The notes: generated by a model from the sequence alone, not told the origin. 64,000 nt of DNA from Mesorhizobium sp. NZP2077 (GCF_013170805.1 NZ_CP051293.1:2052001-2116000), one strand, 5' to 3'. Counted from the stretch's first letter, positions 44,817-54,041 are shown. A program made the numbers and translations.

Positions 44817-47222
44817 ATGGCAAAGGGGAATCACAAAAGGCTACGCGGCAAGCCGCAGATCCACAGCCTGCTGGAGCACTACCAGCCGATCGACGGCGTC
44901 GTCGACGAGATGGTCGACGCTGCTGGCAATCCCCGTCCGGTGTGGAAGCATTTCATCGAGGCGCTCGACGAACTCGGTGCCGAAAAGCTCGGCCAGCGCT
45001 TTGCCCGCGCCGACCAGTATCTGCGCGATGCCGGCGTCTACTACCGCGTCTACGACAAGGCCGGCGCCAATGAGCGCGAATGGCCGCTGGCGCATGTGCC
45101 CCTGCTCATCGAAGACGCCGAATGGGCCGCGATCAGCGCCGGGCTCGTCCAGCGCGCCGAGCTGTTCGAGGAAACCATCGCCGACATCTATGGGCCGAAC
45201 CGGCTCGTCGAAAAAGGCATACTGCCAGCGGGTTTGATCGCCGCCAGCCCCGAATATTTGCGGCCGGTCGTGGGCACCACGCCGGCCGGCGGCCATTATC
45301 TGCATTTCTGTGCCTTCGAGCTTGGCCGCGGACCAGACGGCCAGTGGTGGGTGCTGGGCGACCGCACGCAGGCGCCGTCCGGCGCCGGCTTCGCGCTGGA
45401 AAACCGCGTCGCCACCACGCGCGCGCTATCCGACATCTATGGCGAGATGGATGTGCACCGCCTGGCCGGCTTCTTCCGCCGCTTCCGCGATGCTTTGATC
45501 GGCATGGCCACCGATGGCCGCGTCGCCATATTGACGCCGGGGCCGCTCAACGAAACCTACTACGAACACGCCTATATCGCCCGCTATCTCGGCATCATGC
45601 TGCTCGAAGGCGAGGATTTGACCGTTTCCGGCGGCAGGCTGATGGTGCGCACCGTTTCCGGCCTGATGCCGATCAGCGTGCTGTGGCGCCGCCTCGATGC
45701 CGCCTTCGCCGATCCGCTCGAACTGCGGTCGGATTCGCAGATCGGCACGCCGGGGCTGGTCGAGGCTATCCGGCAAGGGGCGGTTTCCACCGTCAATGCG
45801 TTGGGCTCCGGCCTGATGGAGACGCGGGCGCTGCTCGCTTTCCTGCCCAAGATTTCACGCGCCCTCCGGGGTGAGGAGTTGTTGCTGCCGAGCGTCGCGA
45901 CATGGTGGTGCGGGCAAGCGACCGAACGTGCCCATGTGCTGGCCAATATCGACCGCATGGTGGTCGGCCCGGCGCTGTCGACAAGGCTTGCCTTCGAGGA
46001 TGATGGCCAGACCACGCTCGGCTCGGCACTGTCGGCCGGGGAGCGGGCCGAGCTGGTGGCACGCATCGAAAGCGATGGCGGCGCCTTCGTCGGCCAGGAA
46101 GCGGTGACGCTGTCGACAACGCCGGTCTTTGTCGGCGGCTGGCTGGAGCCGCGGCCGGCGAGCCTGCGGGTCTATCTGGCGCGCACGTCCGAGGGCTGGA
46201 CGGTGATGCCGGGCGGGTTTGCCCGCGTCGGCCTGTCGCTCGACCCGACGGCGATCGCCATGCAGCGCGGCGGCCAGGCGGCTGACGTGTGGGTGGTCAG
46301 CGACAAGCCGGTAGAGCGCGAGACGTTGCTGCCGCAGGAGGGCGACAGCTTCACGCGCACCAGGCCGGGCAGCCTGCCCAGCCGCGCGGCGGAAAACCTG
46401 ATGTGGCTCGGCCGCTATATCGAGCGCTCGGAAGACACTGTGCGCATCCTGCGCGCCTACCATGTGCGGCTGGCCGAGACCTCCGATGCGGATATGCCGT
46501 TGCTTGTCGACGTCAGGGATTATCTCGAACCGTTCGGCATCGACGTCGAGACGGCGATCCCGTCTGGACTGATAGGTACGCTGGACAGCGCCGTCTACAG
46601 CGCCGGCCAGATCCGTGACCGCTTCTCGCCCGATGGCTGGCTGGCGCTCAAGGACCTGTCGAAGACCATCCATCAGTTTGCCACGACCGTAGCGCCGGGC
46701 GACGACGCGACGCGGGCGATGACGGTGATCCTGCGCAAGCTCGCCGGCTTTTCCGGCCTGCTGCATGAGAACATGTACCGCTTCGCCGGCTGGCGCTTCC
46801 TCGAGATCGGCCGGCGGCTCGAACGCGGCATCCAGATCGCCCGTACGCTGTCCCGGCTGACCCGCGCCAAGGCGCCGGACGGCGCGCTCGACATGATGCT
46901 GGAGATCGGCGACAGCGTGATGACCCACCGCCGGCAATATCCAGTGCAGGCGGGCCGGCGCACGGTGATCGATCTTCTGGCGCTCGATCCACTCAATCCG
47001 CGCTCCATCCTGTTCCAGTTGGAAAGGCTGAAGGCCGAGATCGGCCTGTTGCCATCGGTCGGCGGCGAGGGGCACATGTCGCCGGCGGCCAAGGAGATCC
47101 TGCAGCTCAACACGGCCATCGCCATCAAGGAGCCATCGGACATGACGGCAAAGGCGCTGGACGAACTCGCCTATGAAATCGGTGGTCTCTACAACAGCCT
47201 CGCCAAGGCCTATTTCGGCTAG
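44817..47222 (+). CDS. Circularly permuted ATP-grasp / alpha-E fusion protein
   Basis: An 801-residue fusion. The N-terminal half (about 1-480) is a circularly permuted ATP-grasp ligase (HLAGFFRRFRDALIGMATDG-type region, ILTPGPLNETYYEHAYIARY, LGIMLLEGEDLTVSGGRLMV), expected to form an amide bond using ATP. The C-terminal half (about 510-800) is the all-helical alpha-E domain (SRAAENLMWLGRYIERSEDT, GWRFLEIGRRLERGIQIART). In many bacteria these are separate genes; here they are fused. Neighbouring transglutaminase genes on both sides support a common peptide-modification task. The extragenic repeat follows directly at the stop codon. Confidence 0.92.
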   Translation: MAKGNHKRLRGKPQIHSLLEHYQPIDGVVDEMVDAAGNPRPVWKHFIEALDELGAEKLGQRFARADQYLRDAGVYYRVYDKAGANEREWPLAHVPLLIEDAEWAAISAGLVQRAELFEETIADIYGPNRLVEKGILPAGLIAASPEYLRPVVGTTPAGGHYLHFCAFELGRGPDGQWWVLGDRTQAPSGAGFALENRVATTRALSDIYGEMDVHRLAGFFRRFRDALIGMATDGRVAILTPGPLNETYYEHAYIARYLGIMLLEGEDLTVSGGRLMVRTVSGLMPISVLWRRLDAAFADPLELRSDSQIGTPGLVEAIRQGAVSTVNALGSGLMETRALLAFLPKISRALRGEELLLPSVATWWCGQATERAHVLANIDRMVVGPALSTRLAFEDDGQTTLGSALSAGERAELVARIESDGGAFVGQEAVTLSTTPVFVGGWLEPRPASLRVYLARTSEGWTVMPGGFARVGLSLDPTAIAMQRGGQAADVWVVSDKPVERETLLPQEGDSFTRTRPGSLPSRAAENLMWLGRYIERSEDTVRILRAYHVRLAETSDADMPLLVDVRDYLEPFGIDVETAIPSGLIGTLDSAVYSAGQIRDRFSPDGWLALKDLSKTIHQFATTVAPGDDATRAMTVILRKLAGFSGLLHENMYRFAGWRFLEIGRRLERGIQIARTLSRLTRAKAPDGALDMMLEIGDSVMTHRRQYPVQAGRRTVIDLLALDPLNPRSILFQLERLKAEIGLLPSVGGEGHMSPAAKEILQLNTAIAIKEPSDMTAKALDELAYEIGGLYNSLAKAYFG

Positions 47223-47231
47223 AGCAATCCA

Positions 47232-47323
47232 GGAAAAGTGTGAAACGGTTTTCCGTCCGGAATTGCGTCGAAACAAAGAGTTGGCCAGGTTCCGCAAAAG
47301 TGTCGCACGGTTTTGCGACAAGA
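47232..47323 (+). repeat. Tandem extragenic repeat with related hairpins (two units)
   Basis: Unit 1 at 47232-47275 has stem GGAAAA/TTTTCC around GTGTGAAACGG. Unit 2 at 47294-47320 has GCAAAA/TTTTGC around GTGTCGCACGG, plus a second perfect stem TGTCGCA/TGCGACA. The stems differ by paired changes that keep base pairing. Unit 1 resembles a repeat common in Mesorhizobium intergenic regions. A diverged copy is at 56771-56814. Confidence 0.75.
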
Positions 47324-47350
47324 ACCTGCGGCAGAACAAGAAAAGTAGGC

Positions 47351-48235
47351 ATGCTTTACGACATCAGGCTTCATCTCCATTACGATTATGCAGCGGCGGC
47401 CGGCGGCGGCCGCCACCAGATCCGCGTGCTGCCGTCGACGATATCAGGCGTGCAGCGCGTCATCGCGGCATCCCTGTCCTTCGCGCCGGCACCCAATGAA
47501 CGGTCGGATTTTTCGGACTTCTTCGGCAACAACGTCACTTCGATCGCCTTTCGCGACGCGCATGATGAACTTGACATAAGGATGAGCGCCCGCGTGTCTG
47601 TGTCGCGGCCCGAGCCTGGGCTCGACGTGTCGCCAGATATAGGGCGGCTCAGGCAGGAGCTGGCCGTGGTGCGGTCCCTGGCGTCTGCGTCACCGCACCA
47701 TTTTCTGGCAGGAAGCGCTCACTCCGGCATCGATGCAGCGATCACAGCCTACGCACGCGACAGCATCGCCGGCTCGGCCGCCGGTACGGCAATGAACCTG
47801 TGCAACCGCATTCATCGCGATTTCACCTATGATGGTGACGCAACCACGGTGCGAACCCGCGCCAGCGATGCGTTCAAGCTGAAGCGCGGTGTCTGCCAGG
47901 ACTTTTCGCACATCATGATCGCCGGGCTGCGGGGGCTGGGCATTCCGGCCGGCTACGTCAGCGGCTTCCTGCGCACCATCCCGCCCAAGGGCAAGCCCCG
48001 GCTGGAAGGCGCCGATGCAATGCATGCCTGGGTCAAGGTCTGGTGCGGCCGCGACGCCGGCTGGCAGGAGTTCGATCCGACCAATGGCATGCGAGCCAGC
48101 AACGACCATATCACTGTCGGGTATGGCCGCGATTATTCTGACGTCGCGCCGATCGTCGGCGTCTTGAAAACCACCGGCGGACAGGTGGGCGAGCAGGCTG
48201 TCGACGTCATTCCGGTCGCGCTCGAAAAGGCGTGA
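47351..48235 (+). CDS. Transglutaminase family cysteine peptidase-like protein
   Basis: A 294-residue transglutaminase-fold protein, smaller than the first. The N domain is MLYDIRLHLHYDYAAAAGGG... with an IRV motif; the catalytic triad is Cys182 (LKRGVCQDFSHIMIAGLRGL), His225 (DAMHAWVKVWCGRDAGWQEF) and Asp242 (FDPTNG). It is the third gene of the transglutaminase/ATP-grasp set. The ATG at 47351 follows a short purine-rich stretch; a longer open frame from 47240 covers the extragenic repeat and is unlikely to be translated. Confidence 0.92.
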   Translation: MLYDIRLHLHYDYAAAAGGGRHQIRVLPSTISGVQRVIAASLSFAPAPNERSDFSDFFGNNVTSIAFRDAHDELDIRMSARVSVSRPEPGLDVSPDIGRLRQELAVVRSLASASPHHFLAGSAHSGIDAAITAYARDSIAGSAAGTAMNLCNRIHRDFTYDGDATTVRTRASDAFKLKRGVCQDFSHIMIAGLRGLGIPAGYVSGFLRTIPPKGKPRLEGADAMHAWVKVWCGRDAGWQEFDPTNGMRASNDHITVGYGRDYSDVAPIVGVLKTTGGQVGEQAVDVIPVALEKA

Positions 48236-48385
48236 AAACGGGCTGAGCACACGCCAGGCATTCCGCCGCTGCAATTCTGGGCGGACTTAAGCGACTTCTC
48301 AAACATCGAAGGCGCCGCTAATCTCTATTCGTTTCGAGGGGACAGCCATTGTTTTGCTAAAGCGCGTGGGCTCGGGGTCTTGTAA

Positions 48386-49324
48386 TTGAAAGCGGCAAGC
48401 GTCGTCATTCCTGCCCACAATGCGGCGAAAACCATCGCCACAACGCTGGCGTCGCTCGCCGGTGAGGCCGAGGTCATTGGCGAGGTCCTGCTGGTCGATG
48501 ATGCATCGACGGATAACACGGCTGACGTGGCACGGCAGGCCGCGGCACAACTCACCTTGCCGCTGCGTGTGCTGCCCGCCGGTTGCCGCGACGCTGGTGG
48601 CGCTCGCAACGTAGCGCTGGCGCAGGCGCTCCAGCCCTGGGTGTACCTGATAGACGCCGATGATTTGCATCTCCAGGGCGGATTGCGCGCGCTGCTCCGT
48701 CAGGCGGAAGCCCAGCCGAATGTCGACATGATCGTGGGCGCGTACCGGCGACGGGTGAACGGCCAGGATCGGCAGATCAAGGTGCCGAACGGCTATCAGG
48801 CTGAATGCCTGGCAAATGCTTCGGCCTATGTGAAAGGCGATATACGCTCCGTCGCCGTGGGTAGCGTGCTGGCATCCCGGCAATTGATCGGAGAGACGCG
48901 GTTTCCCGTGGGCCTTGCCTATGACGAGGACACGCTGTTCTGGGCGCGGCTGATGAGCAAGGCATCACTGGCCATGATTCAGCAGCCTGTGATGGTCTAT
49001 GAGGTCTCGCCGATGCGCTCCGACGATCGTTTTACGATCACGCCGGTGAAGCGCTTTCTGGAGTGGCGCCGCGAATTGCGCACGCTCATCGATTGCGGAA
49101 TCCCGATATCGGCCCTCAAGACCAGGGAGGGGCTTGTCGCCCTGAAGATTGCCCGTGTTCACTATGCACGAGGCAACCTTGAGATGGCGGCGCGCTTCCT
49201 GGCGGTAGCTGCGGCCGCGCCGAAGCGAAAGTCGGATGCTTGGCGCTGTGTCCGCTACAAGGTGAAGATATGGTCCCGGCGCAGGTTTTCCGCGCAGGGA
49301 GTCTACCTGCAAGACGCTCTATGA
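48386..49324 (+). CDS. Family 2 glycosyltransferase
   Basis: A 312-residue GT-A fold glycosyltransferase. It starts with TTG (no better start keeps the first strand), giving MKAASVVIPAHNAAKTIATT. The nucleotide-sugar site is visible: VDDASTDNT and the metal-binding IDADD (DxD) in WVYLIDADDLHLQGGLRALL. The C-terminal part has a LAYDEDTLFWARLM motif. It begins a run of three genes joined by ATGA overlaps. The product is probably a surface polysaccharide or a lipid-linked sugar; nothing in the window shows which. Confidence 0.85.
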   Translation: MKAASVVIPAHNAAKTIATTLASLAGEAEVIGEVLLVDDASTDNTADVARQAAAQLTLPLRVLPAGCRDAGGARNVALAQALQPWVYLIDADDLHLQGGLRALLRQAEAQPNVDMIVGAYRRRVNGQDRQIKVPNGYQAECLANASAYVKGDIRSVAVGSVLASRQLIGETRFPVGLAYDEDTLFWARLMSKASLAMIQQPVMVYEVSPMRSDDRFTITPVKRFLEWRRELRTLIDCGIPISALKTREGLVALKIARVHYARGNLEMAARFLAVAAAAPKRKSDAWRCVRYKVKIWSRRRFSAQGVYLQDAL

Positions 49325-50199
49325 CAGCCAAGCCGGACTTGGCGGTTGTCGTAATCGGATGCCGAGCCCCGGCCAGTATAGTCGGTTCAGTCAAATCTCT
49401 TCTCGACCAGGGCATTCCCCTCGAGATCTTGGTGGTCAACTCTGGCGGAGGGGATGCGAAGCCACTTCTGCATGATGCCGGTATCGATGTGCCGGTGATT
49501 GAAATCGCCAATCGGGTGTTCGTTGGGGCTGCGCGCAATGTCGGGATCGCCGCCACGACCGCGCCCTTCGTCGCATTCCTTGCAGACGATTGCCTTGCTT
49601 GCCCGGGTTGGGCCGAAGCACGAATACGTCACCACTCCGCTGGAGTTGCCACGGTTTCGAGCGCGATATCGAACAGCCATCCCCGCAATCCGGTTGCCTG
49701 TGCCGCATATCTCGCCCTGTTCGCCCGCCGTCTTCCCGGCCTGCCCGCCGAACTGGCGCTGCGCTACGGCGTTTCCTTCGACCGCCGGCTTTTCGAGGAA
49801 TACGGCCTCTTCGACGAATCGATGCGGGTTGCCGAGGACACCGAATTTCTCGCACGGCTGCCATCGGAGCTTGAGCCGGTCTGGGAACCGGAGGTCAAAA
49901 CGATCCATCGGAACGACACGCGATTGCGTGGTTTGCTCCGTGACCAGTACAGCCGCGGTCATCGCAGTGGCGCCTATTACATCGGGACGACGAGCGCCAA
50001 GCCCTTTCAACTTGCCCGAAATAATTTCAGGGATCGGAGGCAGATTCGAAAACTGGCAAGGATCGGGCTGTCCGGATCGGAGTTGACCTTCGCCATGCAT
50101 TCGATGCCGATCTTGACGCTGGCCTTGTTTGCTAAATCTCTCGGCATCTATTTCGGCGCTCGCGATCGCTTGAAAAATGACCGGAAAACACCGGGATGA
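49321..50199 (+). CDS. Family 2 glycosyltransferase-like protein
   Basis: Second of three coupled genes, 292 residues. The ATG at 49321 overlaps the previous stop as ATGA; the longer frame from 49240 is not needed. It has the GT2 N-terminal strand LAVVVIGCRAPASIVGSVKS, a NSGGGDAKPL segment, RVFVGAARNVGIAATTAPFV and an acidic LADDC in place of a perfect DxD motif. Residues 175-190 (FDESMRVAEDTEFLARLPSE) supply the usual acceptor-side acidic cluster. Function in polysaccharide synthesis is inferred. Confidence 0.82.
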   Translation: MTAKPDLAVVVIGCRAPASIVGSVKSLLDQGIPLEILVVNSGGGDAKPLLHDAGIDVPVIEIANRVFVGAARNVGIAATTAPFVAFLADDCLACPGWAEARIRHHSAGVATVSSAISNSHPRNPVACAAYLALFARRLPGLPAELALRYGVSFDRRLFEEYGLFDESMRVAEDTEFLARLPSELEPVWEPEVKTIHRNDTRLRGLLRDQYSRGHRSGAYYIGTTSAKPFQLARNNFRDRRQIRKLARIGLSGSELTFAMHSMPILTLALFAKSLGIYFGARDRLKNDRKTPG

Positions 50200-50939
50200 T
50201 CTCTAGCCACATGAAGCAAAGGCGCTGGCGGCGCGGCAGATTGTTCTGGACGCGTCAGAGAACGATCGCGGTTTTCAGCTATCGTTATGATGCGCATCTG
50301 GTGTCTGACCTCCTTGCCAATCTGGACCCAATCGTTGATGGCTGGATCGCCTTCGACGACCGCAAGGCGCAGGGTATTTTCAGCAGCGAGACGCAGCGGC
50401 GGCGACTGTTGCTCGAATCGGCTCGCGACGCGGGGGCCGACTGGATTCTGGCCATGGATCCCGATGAACGGCTGGAACGGGCGACCGCCGATCGCATTGG
50501 CCAGTTAACAAGCCGCCGCCGACGAATTGCCTGGGGGTTCAGACTCCGCGAAATGTATTCGCCAACGGATTACAGGATAGACGGCCGGTGGGGTGAGAAA
50601 GTACAGCATCGCCTTTTTCGAGCCTACGATCCCTTGGACTATCGGTCCAGCGATCTGCATGGACCTTGGTACCCTGCCGGCGTTGGCTTCAGGGAGAAAG
50701 ACACCGGTCTCAACCTATACCATCTGAAGATGATAGAGCCCAGGCGCCGGTACGGCCGACAAGCTCTCTACAAGCATCTCGACCCCAAACATGAGATGCA
50801 GGACATCGGCTACGATTATCTTACCGACGAGACTGATGCTCGCTTCGAGAGATTCTCACCGGGTCATGAATACCATCCGCCGCATGTCGATGATGGCCAG
50901 ATGTGGATGGCCGATCTCGCGCCCGAGGCCAAAAGATAG
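50196..50939 (+). CDS. Glycosyltransferase-like protein, third gene of the run
   Basis: A 247-residue protein overlapping the preceding gene by four bases. It resembles GT2-type enzymes of the group with a TVAVFSYRYDAHLVSDLLAN-like start, DRKAQGIFSSETQRRRLLLE and the acidic WILAMDPDERLE (DxD-like) site. The C-terminus is rich in aromatic and basic residues (PRRRYGRQALYKHLDPKHEM). The exact family is uncertain; the neighbourhood with two other glycosyltransferases supports a sugar-transfer role. Confidence 0.75.
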   Translation: MISSHMKQRRWRRGRLFWTRQRTIAVFSYRYDAHLVSDLLANLDPIVDGWIAFDDRKAQGIFSSETQRRRLLLESARDAGADWILAMDPDERLERATADRIGQLTSRRRRIAWGFRLREMYSPTDYRIDGRWGEKVQHRLFRAYDPLDYRSSDLHGPWYPAGVGFREKDTGLNLYHLKMIEPRRRYGRQALYKHLDPKHEMQDIGYDYLTDETDARFERFSPGHEYHPPHVDDGQMWMADLAPEAKR

Positions 50940-51008
50940 CATTTCATCCGCTGCTCGGAACCAGCCGCCAGTCCGTCGATTATCTTCGGATAATCCGGTG
51001 GAGTGGAC

Positions 51009-52100
51009 ATGCTGGACAAATCAGAGGTGCATTTTGGTTGCGCGGTTGCAGGGGAAGATCATCCACGGCCATGGGCGCAATGCTCGGCCGAGAATGCCGC
51101 TCTGACCTATGTCAGCGATGCCGAGCCCGGCATCCGGAGGCTGAAGACAGGCAAGGGATTTTCCTACAAGGGACCGAACGGGAAGCCCGTCTCGGATGCC
51201 GCCAGGGCGCGCATCGAGGCGATCGTCATTCCACCGGCCTGGACGGATGTCTGGATCTCGCCCGACGCGGATGGCCACATCCAGGCAACCGGCAGGGATC
51301 AGCGGGGGCGCAAGCAGTATCGCTATCATCCGCAATGGGCCGAAGAGCGCGACGGCGCCAAATATTCGAGCCTCGTTGCTTTCGCCGAAAGCCTGGCCAA
51401 GCTGCGACGCACGATCGACAGCGATTTGCGCCGTCATGGCCTTCCGTTCGAGCGCGTCGTCGCCGCGGTCGTCTGGCTGCTCGACAACACGATGATCCGC
51501 GTCGGCAATGCCGCCTATGCGCGCGACAACAAGAGCTTCGGCCTGACGACGTTGCGGGACCGCCATGTCGACATCAAGGGATCGCGCCTGCGCTTTGCCT
51601 TCAAGGGTAAATCCGGCAAGGAATGGAAATTGAAGCTGGTCGACCGCCGCATTGCCGGGATCGTGCGGGGCGCGCAGGACCTGCCGGGTCAAAAACTGTT
51701 CCAGTATCTCGACGAGGACGGCAACAGGCGCCCTGTCCGCTCCGACGACGTCAACCGTTACATCCGGGACGCCGCCGGCGATGCGTTCAGTTCCAAGCAT
51801 TTCCGCACCTGGGGCGGCACCATCCATGCCGCGTCGCTGTTTGCGCAGACGGAACTGCCCGACAGCCAGGCGCAGCAAAAGCGGGTGATGAACAGCGTCA
51901 TCGACAGAGTGGCCGAGCGGCTGGGCAACACCCGCGCCGTCTGCCGCAAATGCTATATCCACCCGCAGGTTTTCGAGGTCTGGTCGCAGGGGCGATTGCT
52001 TGACGAAATGACGCAAGCCAACAAGCGCAAGCGGTCGATAGACGGTCTCGATGACGAGGAGGCTCTCGTGTTGAGATGGTTGAAGACGCACGAAAGGTGA
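51009..52100 (+). CDS. DNA topoisomerase IB (poxvirus-type)
   Basis: A 363-residue type IB topoisomerase, of the small bacterial/poxviral kind. Start ATG at 51009 with GGAG just upstream. It has the RLKTGKGFSYKGPNGKPVSD and IPPAWTDVWISPDADGHIQA N-terminal region, then the catalytic domain: MIRVGNAAYARDNKSFGLTT with the first Arg, SSKHFRTWGGTIHAASLFAQ with Arg and His, and the nucleophile Tyr in CRKCYIHPQVFE. It relaxes supercoils by transient 3'-phosphotyrosine cleavage. The gene stands alone between the glycosyltransferases and the ECF pair. Confidence 0.94.
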   Translation: MLDKSEVHFGCAVAGEDHPRPWAQCSAENAALTYVSDAEPGIRRLKTGKGFSYKGPNGKPVSDAARARIEAIVIPPAWTDVWISPDADGHIQATGRDQRGRKQYRYHPQWAEERDGAKYSSLVAFAESLAKLRRTIDSDLRRHGLPFERVVAAVVWLLDNTMIRVGNAAYARDNKSFGLTTLRDRHVDIKGSRLRFAFKGKSGKEWKLKLVDRRIAGIVRGAQDLPGQKLFQYLDEDGNRRPVRSDDVNRYIRDAAGDAFSSKHFRTWGGTIHAASLFAQTELPDSQAQQKRVMNSVIDRVAERLGNTRAVCRKCYIHPQVFEVWSQGRLLDEMTQANKRKRSIDGLDDEEALVLRWLKTHER

Positions 52101-52199
52101 CTGGCGGCAATTGGCAGTCGCCCAATCCGGATTTTTTTATCGACGTCGTGTCGGCATCGGTCTTACTGTTTCGTCCTTTGATACAGAAAAGGACCAACC

Positions 52200-52574
52200 A
52201 TGCTCTACGCCATCCTCTGCTATGCCTCCGAAGACGTCGTCAGCTCGTGGAGCAAGGCGCAGGACGACGAAGTCATGACCAATCTCCTCAACGTCCAGGA
52301 GAAATACGCCAAGGCCGGCCGGCTTGGCCCGGTAGCGCGGCTTTTGCCGACGACGGCGGCGACGACGCTGCGGAAGGTAAAGGGCGAATCTGTGGTCATC
52401 GATGGGCCGTTCGCCGAGACCAAGGAGCAGTTCCTCGGTTTCTATACGCTGGAATGCGCCGATCTCGACGAGGCCGTCGAATTCGCTCGTGAGCTCTCCG
52501 AGGTCAACCCGAGCGGCGGATCCTATGAGATCCGGCCGGTGTCGGTGTTCAATCCCACCAAGGTAGCTGTATGA
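52200..52574 (+). CDS. YciI/DGPF-domain protein paired with an ECF42-type sigma factor
   Basis: A 124-residue ferredoxin-fold protein of the YCII/DGPF family. The ATG has AAAGGA upstream. The DGPF motif is visible as VVIDGPFAETKEQFLGFYTL, followed by SGGSYEIRPVSVF at the end. Genes of this family are found directly before ECF42-type sigma factors and are often their targets, so it may be both neighbour and regulon member. It overlaps the sigma gene by four bases. Its biochemical role is unknown. Confidence 0.88.
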   Translation: MLYAILCYASEDVVSSWSKAQDDEVMTNLLNVQEKYAKAGRLGPVARLLPTTAATTLRKVKGESVVIDGPFAETKEQFLGFYTLECADLDEAVEFARELSEVNPSGGSYEIRPVSVFNPTKVAV

Positions 52575-53845
52575 CCGAACTGGCCTGGATCAGCTCGGCG
52601 ATCAGCGTCGCCCGCCCGCAGGCGATGGGCGCGCTGCTGCGCTACTTCCGCGATCTCGATACGGCGGAGGAGGCTTTCCAGGATGCGTGCCTCAGGGCAC
52701 TGAAGAACTGGCCGCAGAACGGGCCGCCGCGTGATCCGGCGGCCTGGCTGATCTTTGTCGGTCGCAACAGCGGCATCGATGCGGTGCGCAAGCGCGCCAA
52801 GCAGGCGCCGATGCCGGAAGAGGACCAGATCTCCGATCTGGAAGATGCCGAGAGCGATATTGCCGAGCGGCTGGACGGCGCGCATTACCGCGACGACATC
52901 TTGCGGCTCTTGTTCATCTGCTGCCATCCCGATCTGCCGGCAACGCAGCAGATCGCGGTGGCGCTGCGCATCGTCTCCGGCCTTACCGTCAAGCAGATCG
53001 CGCGTGCCTTCCTGGTCGGCGAGAGCGCCATGGAACAGCGCATCACCCGCGCCAAGGCGCGCATTGCCGACGCCGGCGTGCCATTCGAGACGCCGGGTGC
53101 GGTCGAGCGCTCCGAACGGCTCGCGGCCGTCGCGGCCATGGTCTACCTGATCTTCAATGAGGGCTATTCGACCAACAGCGGCGAGGCGCCGGCGCGAGCG
53201 CCGCTGTGCGAGGAGGCGACCCGGCTTGCCCGGCTGCTGCTGCGGCTGTTCCAGACCGAACCGGAAATCATGGGACTGACGGCGCTGCTTTTGCTGCAGC
53301 ATGCCCGCGCGCCGGCCCGTTTCGGCGACGACGGCGAGATCGTGCTGCTCGAAGACCAGGATCGCGGCCTGTGGAGCCGCAAGATGATCGACGAGGGGCT
53401 GGCCCTTGTCGACAAGGCATTGCGCCATCGCAAACCCGGCCCCTACCAGGTGCAGGCGGCGATCGCCGCCCTGCATGCGCGGGCTGACAAGGCCGAGGAT
53501 ACCGACTGGGTGGAGATAGACCTGCTCTACCGCCTGCTCGAGCAGATGCAGCCGTCGCCTGTCATCACGCTCAACCGCGCGGTTGCGGTCTCCAAGGTGC
53601 GCGGACCGGCAGAGGCGCTAGCCATGATCGAACCGCTGGAAGAAAGGCTTTCCGGCTATTTCCACTTCTTCGGCCTCAAGGGTGGGCTGCTGATGCAGCT
53701 TGACCGGGGTGAGGAAGCGCGTGTCGCCTTCGATCGCGCCATCGCGCTTGCCAACACGGCTGCGGAAGCGGCCCATATCCGCATGCATATCGACCGCCTG
53801 ATGAAAGACGGTGCCGTGCGCACGCCGGCGAAAAAGGCCAACTGA
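52571..53845 (+). CDS. ECF RNA polymerase sigma factor with C-terminal extension (ECF42-type)
   Basis: A 424-residue alternative sigma factor. The N-terminal half has sigma2 (DLDTAEEAFQDACLRALKNW, RDPAAWLIFVGRNSGIDAVR) and sigma4 (RDDILRLLFICCHPDLPATQ; LRIVSGLTVKQIARAFLVGE) regions. The C-terminal 200 residues form a TPR-like helical extension (YQVQAAIAALHARADKAEDT; VITLNRAVAVSKVRGPAEAL), replacing an anti-sigma factor in this group. It is coupled to the DGPF-protein gene, the arrangement known for ECF42. The signal sensed is unknown. Confidence 0.93.
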   Translation: MTELAWISSAISVARPQAMGALLRYFRDLDTAEEAFQDACLRALKNWPQNGPPRDPAAWLIFVGRNSGIDAVRKRAKQAPMPEEDQISDLEDAESDIAERLDGAHYRDDILRLLFICCHPDLPATQQIAVALRIVSGLTVKQIARAFLVGESAMEQRITRAKARIADAGVPFETPGAVERSERLAAVAAMVYLIFNEGYSTNSGEAPARAPLCEEATRLARLLLRLFQTEPEIMGLTALLLLQHARAPARFGDDGEIVLLEDQDRGLWSRKMIDEGLALVDKALRHRKPGPYQVQAAIAALHARADKAEDTDWVEIDLLYRLLEQMQPSPVITLNRAVAVSKVRGPAEALAMIEPLEERLSGYFHFFGLKGGLLMQLDRGEEARVAFDRAIALANTAAEAAHIRMHIDRLMKDGAVRTPAKKAN

Positions 53846-54041
53846 GCGCCGTCCGCCTGTCCGGCTCGATCGTCTCTGGCTCAATCGTGTAATCTGGGCT
53901 TGGACCATGCCGGGGTGGCGATTTTCCCCTGAAACGAGTAAGGCCACGCCATGACTGCACCTGGAGTGCCTTCCGGCAAACGGGCGACATGGCGCGAGGC
54001 TTTGACCCGACGCCATATGATGGGATCTGAAAGGGACAAAA

